Shown here: positions 1 through 8,065 of the stretch, piece after piece
Layout: each line of letters opens with the position of its first letter
Numbering within the stretch: the stretch's first letter is position 1
DNA from: CAWULT01 sp963923455
Lineage (GTDB): Bacteria; Acidobacteriota; Vicinamibacteria; Vicinamibacterales; UBA2999
DNA: 8,731 nucleotides
Assembly: GCA_963923455.1 (NCBI GenBank)
Contig: CAWULT010000165.1
Coordinates: 1 to 8,731, forward strand
Direction: 5' to 3'
Made by a program: the position numbers and the translations under genes
Notes under the pieces: model-generated
The model's database searches: none
The model's input: only the letters and a program-made list of their open reading frames with translations
What the model was told of the DNA's origin: nothing

Positions 1-169
1 GCTTCCAGTCGCTGTAGGCGATCTTGGTGACGATCTCGCCGCGCTCCTTGATGGCTTCGAGGACGAGGCCGATGTCGAACTGGCCGCCGATGGTGGTCTT
101 GACGCCGATCTCGACGTTGTCGAAGTCGATGAACACGGCGATGCGGCTGCGGTTTTCGTGTGGAATCAT
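1..169 (-). CDS. NYN-domain protein (LabA/DUF88-like), 3' end beyond window
   Basis: Reading the minus strand from the ATG at 169-167 gives 56 residues that run off the left edge with no stop. Residues 10-18 read IAVFIDFDN, which matches the first strand and acidic active-site start of NYN domains (PIN-like fold); Asp15 and Asp17 are the expected metal-binding acids. The later IAYSDW segment at residues 50-55 fits the second strand of the same family. NYN proteins are predicted metal-dependent RNases, and some LabA/DUF88 members carry a C-terminal OST-HTH/LOTUS RNA-binding domain, which cannot be seen here. No clear Shine-Dalgarno lies before this ATG and the frame stays open for some distance upstream without an obvious better start, so the start is provisional. 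The gene lies downstream of the topoisomerase gene on the same strand, 217 bases away. Family assignment is fairly sure; the exact role is unknown. Confidence 0.8.
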   Translation of the reverse strand, partial: MIPHENRSRIAVFIDFDNVEIGVKTTIGGQFDIGLVLEAIKERGEIVTKIAYSDWK

Positions 170-296
170 GTCGGTCTGACCCGGAGACTGCGCGCCGGGT
201 TCACGGGGCTGGAGGCGGGCGTTCGATGCTGGTCGTACACCGGCTCGGATTGTGTCTCTCGTTGGTTCGCGGCGTCGGGGCGGTGGGCTCAAGCGA

Positions 297-313
297 GAAA
301 TCGATTCGATTTC
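297..313. repeat. 17-bp perfect inverted repeat, possible operator
   Basis: GAAATCGA-T-TCGATTTC has 8-bp arms around a single central base. It lies in the gap between the topoisomerase gene and the NYN gene, about 130 bases before the NYN start. The symmetry and AT content stand out from the GC-rich surroundings. A dimeric regulator could bind such a site, but nothing here identifies one. Confidence 0.4.
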
Positions 314-359
314 CGCAGCATTTCCATGAGCCGGGCGCCCTGCGCCGAAGGGTTCGCGA

Positions 360-374
360 CCGTGCCTGGCACGG
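360..374. repeat. 15-bp perfect inverted repeat after the topoisomerase gene
   Basis: CCGTGCC-T-GGCACGG has 7-bp arms and overlaps a second 8-bp palindrome, ACGGCCGT, at 371-378. It starts about a dozen bases past the topoisomerase stop codon on the minus strand and just downstream of the candidate -10 box at 386-391. It could act as an operator or as part of a transcript-end hairpin, though a one-base loop would have to open to about 3-5 nt in RNA. No U-tract follows, so it is not a typical intrinsic terminator. Confidence 0.35.
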
Positions 375-385
375 CCGTCCCTGCC

Positions 386-391
386 ATTATA
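386..391 (-). promoter_or_regulatory. Candidate -10 box at the end of the topoisomerase gene
   Basis: The minus strand reads TATAAT here, a perfect sigma-70 type -10 hexamer in otherwise GC-rich DNA. It overlaps the GTA-TAA end of the topoisomerase coding sequence. I see no good TTGACA-like -35 hexamer 16-18 bases upstream. If used, it would give the NYN gene its own transcript with a leader of about 210 nt. It may also be chance sequence around a TAA stop codon. Confidence 0.3.
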
Positions 392-2816
392 CGCCGCCGG
401 ACAGCGGCTGGGGGTTTTCGACCTCGGCCGGGATCACCCGGGTGAACTGGCCCCGCTGCAGCAGCTCCCGGCCCTTGCCACCCCGGCCGGTCACCTCGTA
501 CTTTGCGGTGCTGACCGTCTGCTCGGCCCCGCGGCTGGTCTCGACCCGCAGGAGGTCGCGGTCGCCGGTCGAGGCGATGAAGCCCAGCACCCGGTCGTCG
601 TCCGAGGCCAGCTTGATCAGGATCACGCCCTTGCCGGGTCCGGACAGGTAGTTCACCTCGTCGGCGCGGCACAGCAGCGCCCGCGCGTCGCGGGTGACGG
701 CGATCAGCGTCTCGCTGCCCGACACCTTCTCGACGCCCACCACCTCCACCCCGTCGGCCGGGCGTGCGAAGCGGCGGCCGGCGCGCGTGCTGGCCTCGAC
801 GAACCCCTCGAGACCGAACCGCAGCGCGTAGCCGTCGCTCGTGACGGCGACGGCGTGCACGGGGGCCGGCTCCCCTTCCTTCCTCGGCGTGATCGTGCCG
901 GCCACCCGTGGATCGAGACTGTAGGCGGCGACCACGCGCTCGCCGTCCCGGAACTTGAACAGCTTCTGGATGGGCTCGCCGTAGCCGGTCGACGCCGGTA
1001 CGTCGACGATCCGCGACGTGTAGGCGGTGCCCAGATTGGTGAAGAACGCCACCGTGGCCCGCGTGCTGCCCTGCAGCACGGCCAGCACGCCGTCGCCCTC
1101 GCGCAGGCGCGTCGAGGCGAGGTCGCGCACTTCCTTCTGCCGCTTCACCCAGCCGTCGCGCGAGACGATGACGACGTTGTCCTCCTCGACGATGAAGTCG
1201 TCCTCGGTGAAGGAGACCTCCTCGACCGACTCGATCAGCGTCCGCCGCCGGTCGCCCTTCGCGTACTTGTCGATCACGTCCTGGAGGTCGTCGCGCACCA
1301 GACCCCACCGGCCCGCCTCGTCCTTCAGCAGGGCGGAGATCTGGCGGGCGCGCTTCCGCTTGTCGGTGAGCTCGGTCTGGATCACGAGGATCTCGAGCCG
1401 GGCCAGCCGGTACAGCTTCAGCTCGAGGATCGCGTCGGTCTGCTCGGCGTCGAGCTCGAACCGCTTCATGATCTTCTCGGCGGCGTCCGCCTTGCCGTCC
1501 GACTTGCGGATGATCCGGATGATCTCGTCGAGCGCGTCGAAGACCTTCTCGAAGCCCTCGAGCACGTGGATGCGCTTCTCGAGCGCCTCGAGCTCGTGCT
1601 GCAGGCGGTTGGTGACGACGTCCAGCCGGAAGTGCAGGAAGTGCCACAGCACCGACTTGAGATCGAGCCGCTCGGGCCTCCCCACCTCCGGGTTCTCCGT
1701 GGGGATCAGGCACGTCATGTTGACGACCACGTTGGTCTGGAGCGGCGTGTTCTTGAACAGGTACGCCATCACCATCCGCGGGTCGGCGTCCTTCTTGAGC
1801 TCCAGCGCGATCCGCACGTCGTCGGTCGAGACGTCCTTGACGTCGACGAGCGGCGGCAGCTTCCGCGACAGCACGACCTCGGCGATCCGCTCGACGAGCG
1901 TCGACTTGTTCACGGCGTACGGAATGCTCGTCACGTGGATCGTCTGGCCGCCGCGCGTCGTCGGCCCTTCCTCCCAGGTCGCCCGCAGGCGCACGGTGCC
2001 CGAGCCCGTCTTGTAGATCTCCTTCAGCTCGTCGGCCGAGTTGAGGATCTGCCCGCCGGTCGGGAAGTCCGGCCCTTTGATCCAGCGGCACAGCTGGGCG
2101 CTGCTGAGGTCCGGGTTGTCGAGCAGCTTCAGCAGCGCGTTGCACACCTCGCCCAGGTTGTGCGGCGGGACGTTGGTGGCCATGCCGACCGCGATGCCGG
2201 TGGTGCCATTGATCAGCAGGTTCGGGATGCGGGCGGGCAGCACGACGGGCTCGGTCTTCGTGCCGTCGTAGTTGGGCCGGAACGGCACCGTCCGCTGGTC
2301 GATCTCGGTCAGGAGCTCGTCGCTGATGCGGGCAAGGCGGCACTCCGTGTAGCGCATCGCCGCGGCGCTGTCGCCGTCGAGCGAGCCGAAGTTGCCCGAG
2401 CCGTCGACCAGCGGATACCGCAGCGAGAACGGCTGCGCCATGCGGACGAGTGCCTCGTACAGCGCGGCGTCGCCGTGCGGGTGGTAGCCTCCCATCACGT
2501 CGCCGACGACCGTCGCGCACTTCCGGTGCTTGGCGTCGGCCGTCAGGTTCTTCTGCCACATCGAGTAGAGGATGCGGCGCTGCACGGGCTTCAGCCCGTC
2601 GCGGACGTCCGGCAGGGCGCGCGACGTGATGACCGAGAGGGCGTAATTGAGGTACCGGCTCTGGGCGGCCTCGTGCAGGGCCACCCCCTCGGTGCCGCCG
2701 GCGCCCGCGGACCCGGAGCCGCCGCCACCGCCGGGCGGGCCCGGAGGCGGGGTGCGGAGGTCGGAGGTGGAGGGCGAATCGAAGAGCGACGGCGATTCCT
2801 GGCGGGTCCGAGCCAT
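387..2816 (-). CDS. parC: DNA topoisomerase IV subunit A (ParC-like type IIA topoisomerase A subunit)
   Basis: This is a full-length 809-aa breakage-reunion subunit of a type IIA topoisomerase, which with a ParE/GyrB partner passes one DNA duplex through another using ATP. Residues 1-46 are a Gly/Pro-rich extension. The winged-helix core follows: LPDVRDGLKPVQRRILY from residue 68, YHPHGD at 111-116, and the catalytic pair Arg155-Tyr156 within AAAMRYTE. A canonical INGTTGIAVGMATNVPPHN block is at 202-220, and a coiled-coil/dimer region spans roughly 385-500. The C-terminal beta-pinwheel begins near 540. Its first blade lacks the GyrA box QRRGGKG and has TRLREGD at 569-575; the extreme C-terminus (VTGRGGKGRELLQRG) aligns by eye with the end of E. 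coli ParC. I therefore prefer ParC, although annotation pipelines may call it GyrA. No parE is adjacent. The ATG at 2816 has no evident Shine-Dalgarno. The nearest upstream ATG (2835-2833) is closed by an in-frame stop after four codons. Confidence 0.93.
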   Translation of the reverse strand: MARTRQESPSLFDSPSTSDLRTPPPGPPGGGGGSGSAGAGGTEGVALHEAAQSRYLNYALSVITSRALPDVRDGLKPVQRRILYSMWQKNLTADAKHRKCATVVGDVMGGYHPHGDAALYEALVRMAQPFSLRYPLVDGSGNFGSLDGDSAAAMRYTECRLARISDELLTEIDQRTVPFRPNYDGTKTEPVVLPARIPNLLINGTTGIAVGMATNVPPHNLGEVCNALLKLLDNPDLSSAQLCRWIKGPDFPTGGQILNSADELKEIYKTGSGTVRLRATWEEGPTTRGGQTIHVTSIPYAVNKSTLVERIAEVVLSRKLPPLVDVKDVSTDDVRIALELKKDADPRMVMAYLFKNTPLQTNVVVNMTCLIPTENPEVGRPERLDLKSVLWHFLHFRLDVVTNRLQHELEALEKRIHVLEGFEKVFDALDEIIRIIRKSDGKADAAEKIMKRFELDAEQTDAILELKLYRLARLEILVIQTELTDKRKRARQISALLKDEAGRWGLVRDDLQDVIDKYAKGDRRRTLIESVEEVSFTEDDFIVEEDNVVIVSRDGWVKRQKEVRDLASTRLREGDGVLAVLQGSTRATVAFFTNLGTAYTSRIVDVPASTGYGEPIQKLFKFRDGERVVAAYSLDPRVAGTITPRKEGEPAPVHAVAVTSDGYALRFGLEGFVEASTRAGRRFARPADGVEVVGVEKVSGSETLIAVTRDARALLCRADEVNYLSGPGKGVILIKLASDDDRVLGFIASTGDRDLLRVETSRGAEQTVSTAKYEVTGRGGKGRELLQRGQFTRVIPAEVENPQPLSGGV

Positions 2817-2851
2817 AACGTCAGCAGAAGATCATACCCGGCCCGCCCTTA

Positions 2852-2857
2852 TATAAT
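2852..2857 (+). promoter_or_regulatory. -10 box for icd
   Basis: TATAAT matches the sigma-70 -10 consensus perfectly on the plus strand. Transcription would start near 2864, leaving a leader of roughly 60 nt before the icd ATG. The -35 position about 17-18 bases upstream (around 2828-2834) does not resemble TTGACA, so the promoter may rely on the -10 element or an activator. Confidence 0.5.
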
Positions 2858-2914
2858 TTCTGTTTGTGCGCTGACGCGGCCGCCTCGGCCGCCGAGCACG
2901 GCGTCCACCGCCCC

Positions 2915-2920
2915 GGAGAG
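2915..2920 (+). promoter_or_regulatory. Ribosome binding site for icd
   Basis: GGAGAG lies just before the ATG at 2923, with four bases between the GGAG core and the start codon. It supports this start for the isocitrate dehydrogenase gene. Confidence 0.65.
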
Positions 2921-2922
2921 AC

Positions 2923-5151
<2,229 letters not shown>

Positions 5152-5173
5152 GACGACTTCCTACCGAAGTTGC

Positions 5174-5206
5174 GGCTCCGGGTAGGACCCGTTCCTACCC
5201 GGGGCC
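5174..5206 (+). terminator. Strong hairpin downstream of icd
   Basis: Two perfect 10-base arms, CCGGGTAGGA (5178-5187) and TCCTACCCGG (5193-5202), enclose a 5-base loop. The stem extends outward to 14 bp (5174-5206) through one G-U pair and three G-C pairs. It begins about 22 bases after the icd stop codon. A smaller hairpin, CTTC-CTACC-GAAG, lies at 5157-5169, and TTCCTACC occurs at both 5158-5165 and 5192-5199. No run of T follows, so it is not a textbook intrinsic terminator. It may stop transcription with Rho or protect the icd 3' end. Confidence 0.55.
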
Positions 5207-5245
5207 TTGCCTCGCCGTCCAGAACTGGCGTCGACCGGCCACGAC

Positions 5246-5250
5246 AGGGG
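5246..5250 (+). promoter_or_regulatory. Ribosome binding site selecting the FkbM gene start
   Basis: AGGGG lies six bases before the ATG at 5257. It favours this start over an in-frame ATG at 5170, which would begin inside the hairpin region after icd and add 29 residues that look noncoding. Confidence 0.5.
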
Positions 5251-5256
5251 CACCAC

Positions 5257-5976
5257 ATGACGTCCGACCCGCTGCGTTCGCATCTCGAACGACTCTCGAC
5301 CCGGCACGCCCTGGCCAAGTCCCATTTCCGGTACTTGCGGTGGCTCAAGCGCAAGGTCGGGTTCGAGCCGCGCGTCGTCTACGACATCGGCGCGTCCGTA
5401 ATCCACTGGACGCGCGGCGCTCGGGAACTGTGGCCCGACGCGGAATTCATCCTCTTCGACGCGTTCGAACCCGCCCGATTCCTCTACGAAGGGCACCGGC
5501 ACTGGATCGGCGTGCTGAGCAACCGGGACGACCGGGAAGTGCAGTTCTACCAGAACGACTACCGGCCGGGTGGGAATTCGTACTATCGAGAAGTCGGCTA
5601 CAAGAACGGCATCCACTTTCCGATCGGGACGCACCAGATTCGCGTAGCGAGAACTCTCGACGCGGTCGTCCGTGAACACGGCTTCCCGCCGCCGGACCTC
5701 GTGAAGATCGACGTCCAGGGCGCCGAGCGGGACGTCATCGAGGGCGGCTCGACCACGCTGGCGTCGGCCCGGCGCCTCATCGTCGAGATGCAGCACGAGG
5801 CCTACAACGACGGCGCGCCGATGGTGCACGAGACGCTGCCGTGGATCGAAGCCCGGGGCTGGTACTGCGATGCCCTGCTTTTCTCGAACAACGGCCCGGA
5901 CGGGGACTACGGCTTCGCGCGATCCGACTTCACCGTGCGCGGGAAGCGGCCGAGGTACGAGGCCGACCCGCGCTGA
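5257..5976 (+). CDS. FkbM family SAM-dependent methyltransferase
   Basis: The 239-aa product has the FkbM methyltransferase layout. SAM-binding motif I is VVYDIGAS at residues 40-47, with the second strand and acidic end ILFDAFEP at 65-72. The family block RTLDAVV is at 132-138, and LVKIDVQGAE at 148-157 is the hallmark C-terminal motif. A Ser replaces the usual Asn of DIGAN. FkbM proteins are O-methyltransferases that usually act on sugars of polysaccharides, glycolipids or natural products; the substrate here cannot be read from sequence. There is no signal peptide or membrane segment, so a cytoplasmic location is likely. A basic, helical stretch precedes the domain (residues 5-35). The gene lies 105 bases after icd on the same strand, past a strong hairpin, so it is probably expressed separately. 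It converges with the other FkbM-like gene on the minus strand. Confidence 0.88.
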   Translation: MTSDPLRSHLERLSTRHALAKSHFRYLRWLKRKVGFEPRVVYDIGASVIHWTRGARELWPDAEFILFDAFEPARFLYEGHRHWIGVLSNRDDREVQFYQNDYRPGGNSYYREVGYKNGIHFPIGTHQIRVARTLDAVVREHGFPPPDLVKIDVQGAERDVIEGGSTTLASARRLIVEMQHEAYNDGAPMVHETLPWIEARGWYCDALLFSNNGPDGDYGFARSDFTVRGKRPRYEADPR

Positions 5977-5983
5977 GGTCCAC

Positions 5984-6009
5984 GCGCCCCCGCCGGCGAA
6001 GGCAGGCGC
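5984..6009. terminator. Weak hairpin between convergent genes
   Basis: The 36-base gap between the two convergent FkbM-type genes holds an imperfect stem: GCGCC (5984-5988) pairs with GGCGC (6005-6009), and GCC (5992-5994) pairs with GGC (6001-6003) inside it. It could serve both transcripts as a terminator, but there is no T-tract on either side and GC-rich DNA forms such stems by chance. Confidence 0.25.
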
Positions 6010-6012
6010 AGC

Positions 6013-7170
6013 CTACCGCAGGTTGAAGAGCAGCAAACCGGCCGGACCGGCATCGGCCGGATCCTTGAACAGCCGCTTTGCCTCGCCGGCCCGTCGCCAC
6101 GGCGCGGCGGGATAGGTCCCCAGCTCCTTGAAGTGGGTGAAGTGCGCCCCGACCAGCCGCGCCAGGTCCCGGACGGCCTCGGCCGAGGTCCGGAGGCGAT
6201 CACGGTCGAGGTCGACCTGCCAGACGATCTCGCGCCGGCTCAGCAACGAGACCCCGGCGCGCAGGAGTTCGACGCCAGACGGCCCGGTGGCGATTCGCAC
6301 GAACCGGACCGCGTCCCCCGGGATCTGCAACCGCGTCATCCAGGCCTCGAACGTCAACGCCGACGCGAGGCCGGCGCCGGGCGCGCTCTCGAGTGGCCGT
6401 GCGAGCGTCACGCGGTCGGGCAGCACGGACCCTCGCACGCCGCTGGCCAGCACGTTGCCGACGAGGCACTGGTACGGGCCGGGGTCCGGCTCGGCCGCAT
6501 ACACCCGGTCGAAGTCCCCCAACAGCACCCTCGGAATACAGGCCTGGCCGGACCCGGCCCCGATGTCGAGCATCACCCCGCCGACGGCGAATTGCCTCAC
6601 CGTCGCCAGCTCCGCGAGCGGCAGCCAGCGCTCGGCGGGAGGTGCGTCCGCCTGGTCCGGCGGCGTGGGCGCGGCGGGGAACGACCAGCGGGCGCCGCCG
6701 ATCGACGCGTGGACGACGTCGGCCAGCGGCCCGTCGCTCTCCCAGCGGGCCAGCGCGGCCGCGTAGTCCGGGCACACCGCCGCGAGACGGCCCTCGTCCG
6801 GCGGCGCCACGGCGCCGTCGGCCCGCCGCCTGCTCCCGATGGCAACGGCGAGCTGGGCGGGTATCCGCTCCTGGTACGGGCCGTAGATGGTCTCGAGGCG
6901 ATCGAGTTCCTCCCAGTGGTATGCGAGCGCCTTCTTCAGCGTCATGCGCTCGGCCTGCTCCACCACCTGCAGCTGGCGCCCCGCCTCCTGCCTCGCCTGG
7001 AGCGCGGCAATCGTCGCCGCGTTGACCCGCAGCTTCCGCGCCTTCGCCTGCGCGTCGGCCTTGTGCCGCTCCGCCGTCGCACGCGCCCGGGCGAGGTCCC
7101 CGGCGGGCGCCAGGCCGGCCCCGCGCAGCAGCGCCCGAATCGCCTGTCTGGTCCGTCCCGGGACCGTCAC
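6013..7170 (-). CDS. Divergent FkbM-like methyltransferase with charged helical N-terminus
   Basis: I place the start at the GTG at 7170-7168, which overlaps the TGA (7169-7167) of the upstream glycosyltransferase gene as GTGA; this gives 385 aa. Residues about 20-95 are rich in Ala, Arg, Lys, Glu and Gln and look like long helices or a coiled coil. A Pro/Ala-rich linker follows to about 180. The C-terminal domain has a clear SAM-binding motif, GVMLDIGAGSG (198-208), and an acidic-strand motif, YAAEPDPGPYQCLVGN (about 224-239), as in FkbM methyltransferases. Where FkbM proteins carry KIDVEGAE, this protein has FVRIATGPSGVELLRAG (290-306), so the conserved Asp and Glu are missing. It may be a methyltransferase with altered chemistry or a non-catalytic relative. 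The open frame continues upstream of 7170, but that translation is an Arg-rich shadow of the glycosyltransferase gene. Translational coupling to the glycosyltransferase suggests a shared pathway or complex. Confidence 0.75.
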   Translation of the reverse strand: MTVPGRTRQAIRALLRGAGLAPAGDLARARATAERHKADAQAKARKLRVNAATIAALQARQEAGRQLQVVEQAERMTLKKALAYHWEELDRLETIYGPYQERIPAQLAVAIGSRRRADGAVAPPDEGRLAAVCPDYAAALARWESDGPLADVVHASIGGARWSFPAAPTPPDQADAPPAERWLPLAELATVRQFAVGGVMLDIGAGSGQACIPRVLLGDFDRVYAAEPDPGPYQCLVGNVLASGVRGSVLPDRVTLARPLESAPGAGLASALTFEAWMTRLQIPGDAVRFVRIATGPSGVELLRAGVSLLSRREIVWQVDLDRDRLRTSAEAVRDLARLVGAHFTHFKELGTYPAAPWRRAGEAKRLFKDPADAGPAGLLLFNLR

Positions 7171-8018
7171 GAGGCGCCCGTCCCGTCCGCGCCGGCACCG
7201 GTGCCGCCGACCGGTGCGCCGTCGACCTCGATGACCACCTCGCCGCTGACGGGCACCCGGTAGAGCGCCTGGAAGATGCGGCAGCGATAGTCGAGCTGCG
7301 TTCTCGGATGGTGCCGCCTGAACGCCTTCCTGGTGAGGCCCTGATCGTCGTAGAGCATCGTGAAGGTGCGCTTGGCGCGCAGGATGTCTCCGACGTCCTC
7401 GTGGAGGCAGTCGTCGAAGAACCGGACACACGCCTCCGTCCGGCCGATCCACGCCCCCGAATTCAGGTGACGGTAGTCGGACTCGGCGATGGACCGTTCG
7501 AAACGGGCAATCGCCTCGACGTCGGGCCAGCTCTGTCTCTCGGCGCCGAATACGATGTCGCACCCGAACGCCTGATAGGCCCGCAGGATCGCCGGCAGCG
7601 AATCGACGACGAGCACGTCGTCGGCGTCCAGGGCCATCACATAGGGCGTCGACACCCGAGGCAGCACGTCGGCCGTCAGGTACAGCTTGTAGCAGTTGCG
7701 CCAGACCGGCAGGTTGCGTCCGAGCACCACGTGGGGAATGCCCCGCGCGTCCAGGCACTGCTCGAGCACCCCCTTGCCAGGACGGGAGTTCCAGGTCAGC
7801 ACCGTCAGCTCGGGGCAGGGCGGATCGGCCTCCCTCGGCTCGGCGAAGAAGGCGCTGACGACCTGCTCCCACGCCCCGCGCCAGTTCGGTGGATTGCCGT
7901 TGCGATGAAGCACGCCTGGCGTGCTTCCGGTGATGAGGTTCCTGACGACCATCGTGGCCCGCGGGGCAAGCCATTCTAGCCAGTCGCGCACCGGGGGCGC
8001 CACGGCCGCGTGCCGCAT
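7167..8018 (-). CDS. Glycosyltransferase of the lysyl-hydroxylase/procollagen GT (PLOD-like) type
   Basis: Starting at the ATG at 8018-8016 the product is 283 aa. A strand ELTVLTWNSRPG (70-81) opens the domain. LDADD at 130-134 is the DXD-type metal/UDP-sugar motif. GAERQSWPD (158-166), YRHLNSGAWIG (182-192), YDDQGL (223-228) and LDYRCRIFQALY (242-253) follow in the order known from the glycosyltransferase domain of lysyl hydroxylase 3 (sugar-nucleotide dependent, collagen hydroxylysine modifying) and its bacterial and viral relatives. The bacterial substrate is unknown. The last 25 residues are Gly/Ala-rich and probably disordered. No signal peptide is evident. A downstream ATG at 7952 is an alternative start, and no convincing Shine-Dalgarno precedes either. 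The open frame extends to 8651, but that part is an Arg-rich shadow of the next gene. The gene follows the upstream protein by 47 bases and overlaps the downstream FkbM-like gene by GTGA. Confidence 0.82.
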   Translation of the reverse strand: MRHAAVAPPVRDWLEWLAPRATMVVRNLITGSTPGVLHRNGNPPNWRGAWEQVVSAFFAEPREADPPCPELTVLTWNSRPGKGVLEQCLDARGIPHVVLGRNLPVWRNCYKLYLTADVLPRVSTPYVMALDADDVLVVDSLPAILRAYQAFGCDIVFGAERQSWPDVEAIARFERSIAESDYRHLNSGAWIGRTEACVRFFDDCLHEDVGDILRAKRTFTMLYDDQGLTRKAFRRHHPRTQLDYRCRIFQALYRVPVSGEVVIEVDGAPVGGTGAGADGTGAS

Positions 8019-8065
8019 GCGCGGACGGGCCGTGACGCGCACCGTCCGCCGGCGGAGTCGAGCCC

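Larger units (their letters stand above)
2817..2922. promoter_or_regulatory. Divergent promoter region between parC and icd
   Basis: This 106-base gap must serve both the minus-strand topoisomerase gene and the plus-strand isocitrate dehydrogenase gene. Its core, at 2849-2859, is a short AT-rich island in GC-rich DNA that includes the palindrome TTATATAA at 2849-2856. The island can be read as a -10 element on either strand, though the match is much better on the plus strand. The right third (about 2876-2900) is a GC-rich run with GGCCGCC repeats. Confidence 0.6.

Noticed and set aside
289..2559. Long minus-strand open frame overlapping the topoisomerase gene in another frame
   Set aside because: Its translation is Arg/Ala/Gly-rich and low in complexity, typical of a frame-shifted read of a GC-rich gene; the overlapping frame gives a complete ParC with all motifs.
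2690..2750. GC-rich imperfect repeats in the 5' part of the topoisomerase gene
   Set aside because: They encode the Gly/Pro-rich linker in the N-terminal extension, a simple coding low-complexity tract and not a separate repeat element.
5170..5256. N-terminal extension of the plus-strand FkbM protein from an ATG at 5170
   Set aside because: It would translate through the hairpin after icd and gives Arg/Pro-rich residues; AGGGG at 5246-5250 supports the ATG at 5257.
6133..7263. Plus-strand open frame antisense to the FkbM-like gene
   Set aside because: Arg/Pro/Gly-rich shadow translation with no domain pattern, opposite a frame with a clear SAM-binding motif.
7171..7974. Upstream extension of the FkbM-like gene to an ATG at 7974
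   Set aside because: This stretch is an Arg-rich off-frame reading of the glycosyltransferase gene; the GTGA overlap at 7167-7170 gives a better start.
8045..8056. Palindrome TCCGCCGGCGGA between the last two minus-strand genes
   Set aside because: It is loopless, GC-only in its core and short; such palindromes are common by chance at this GC content.
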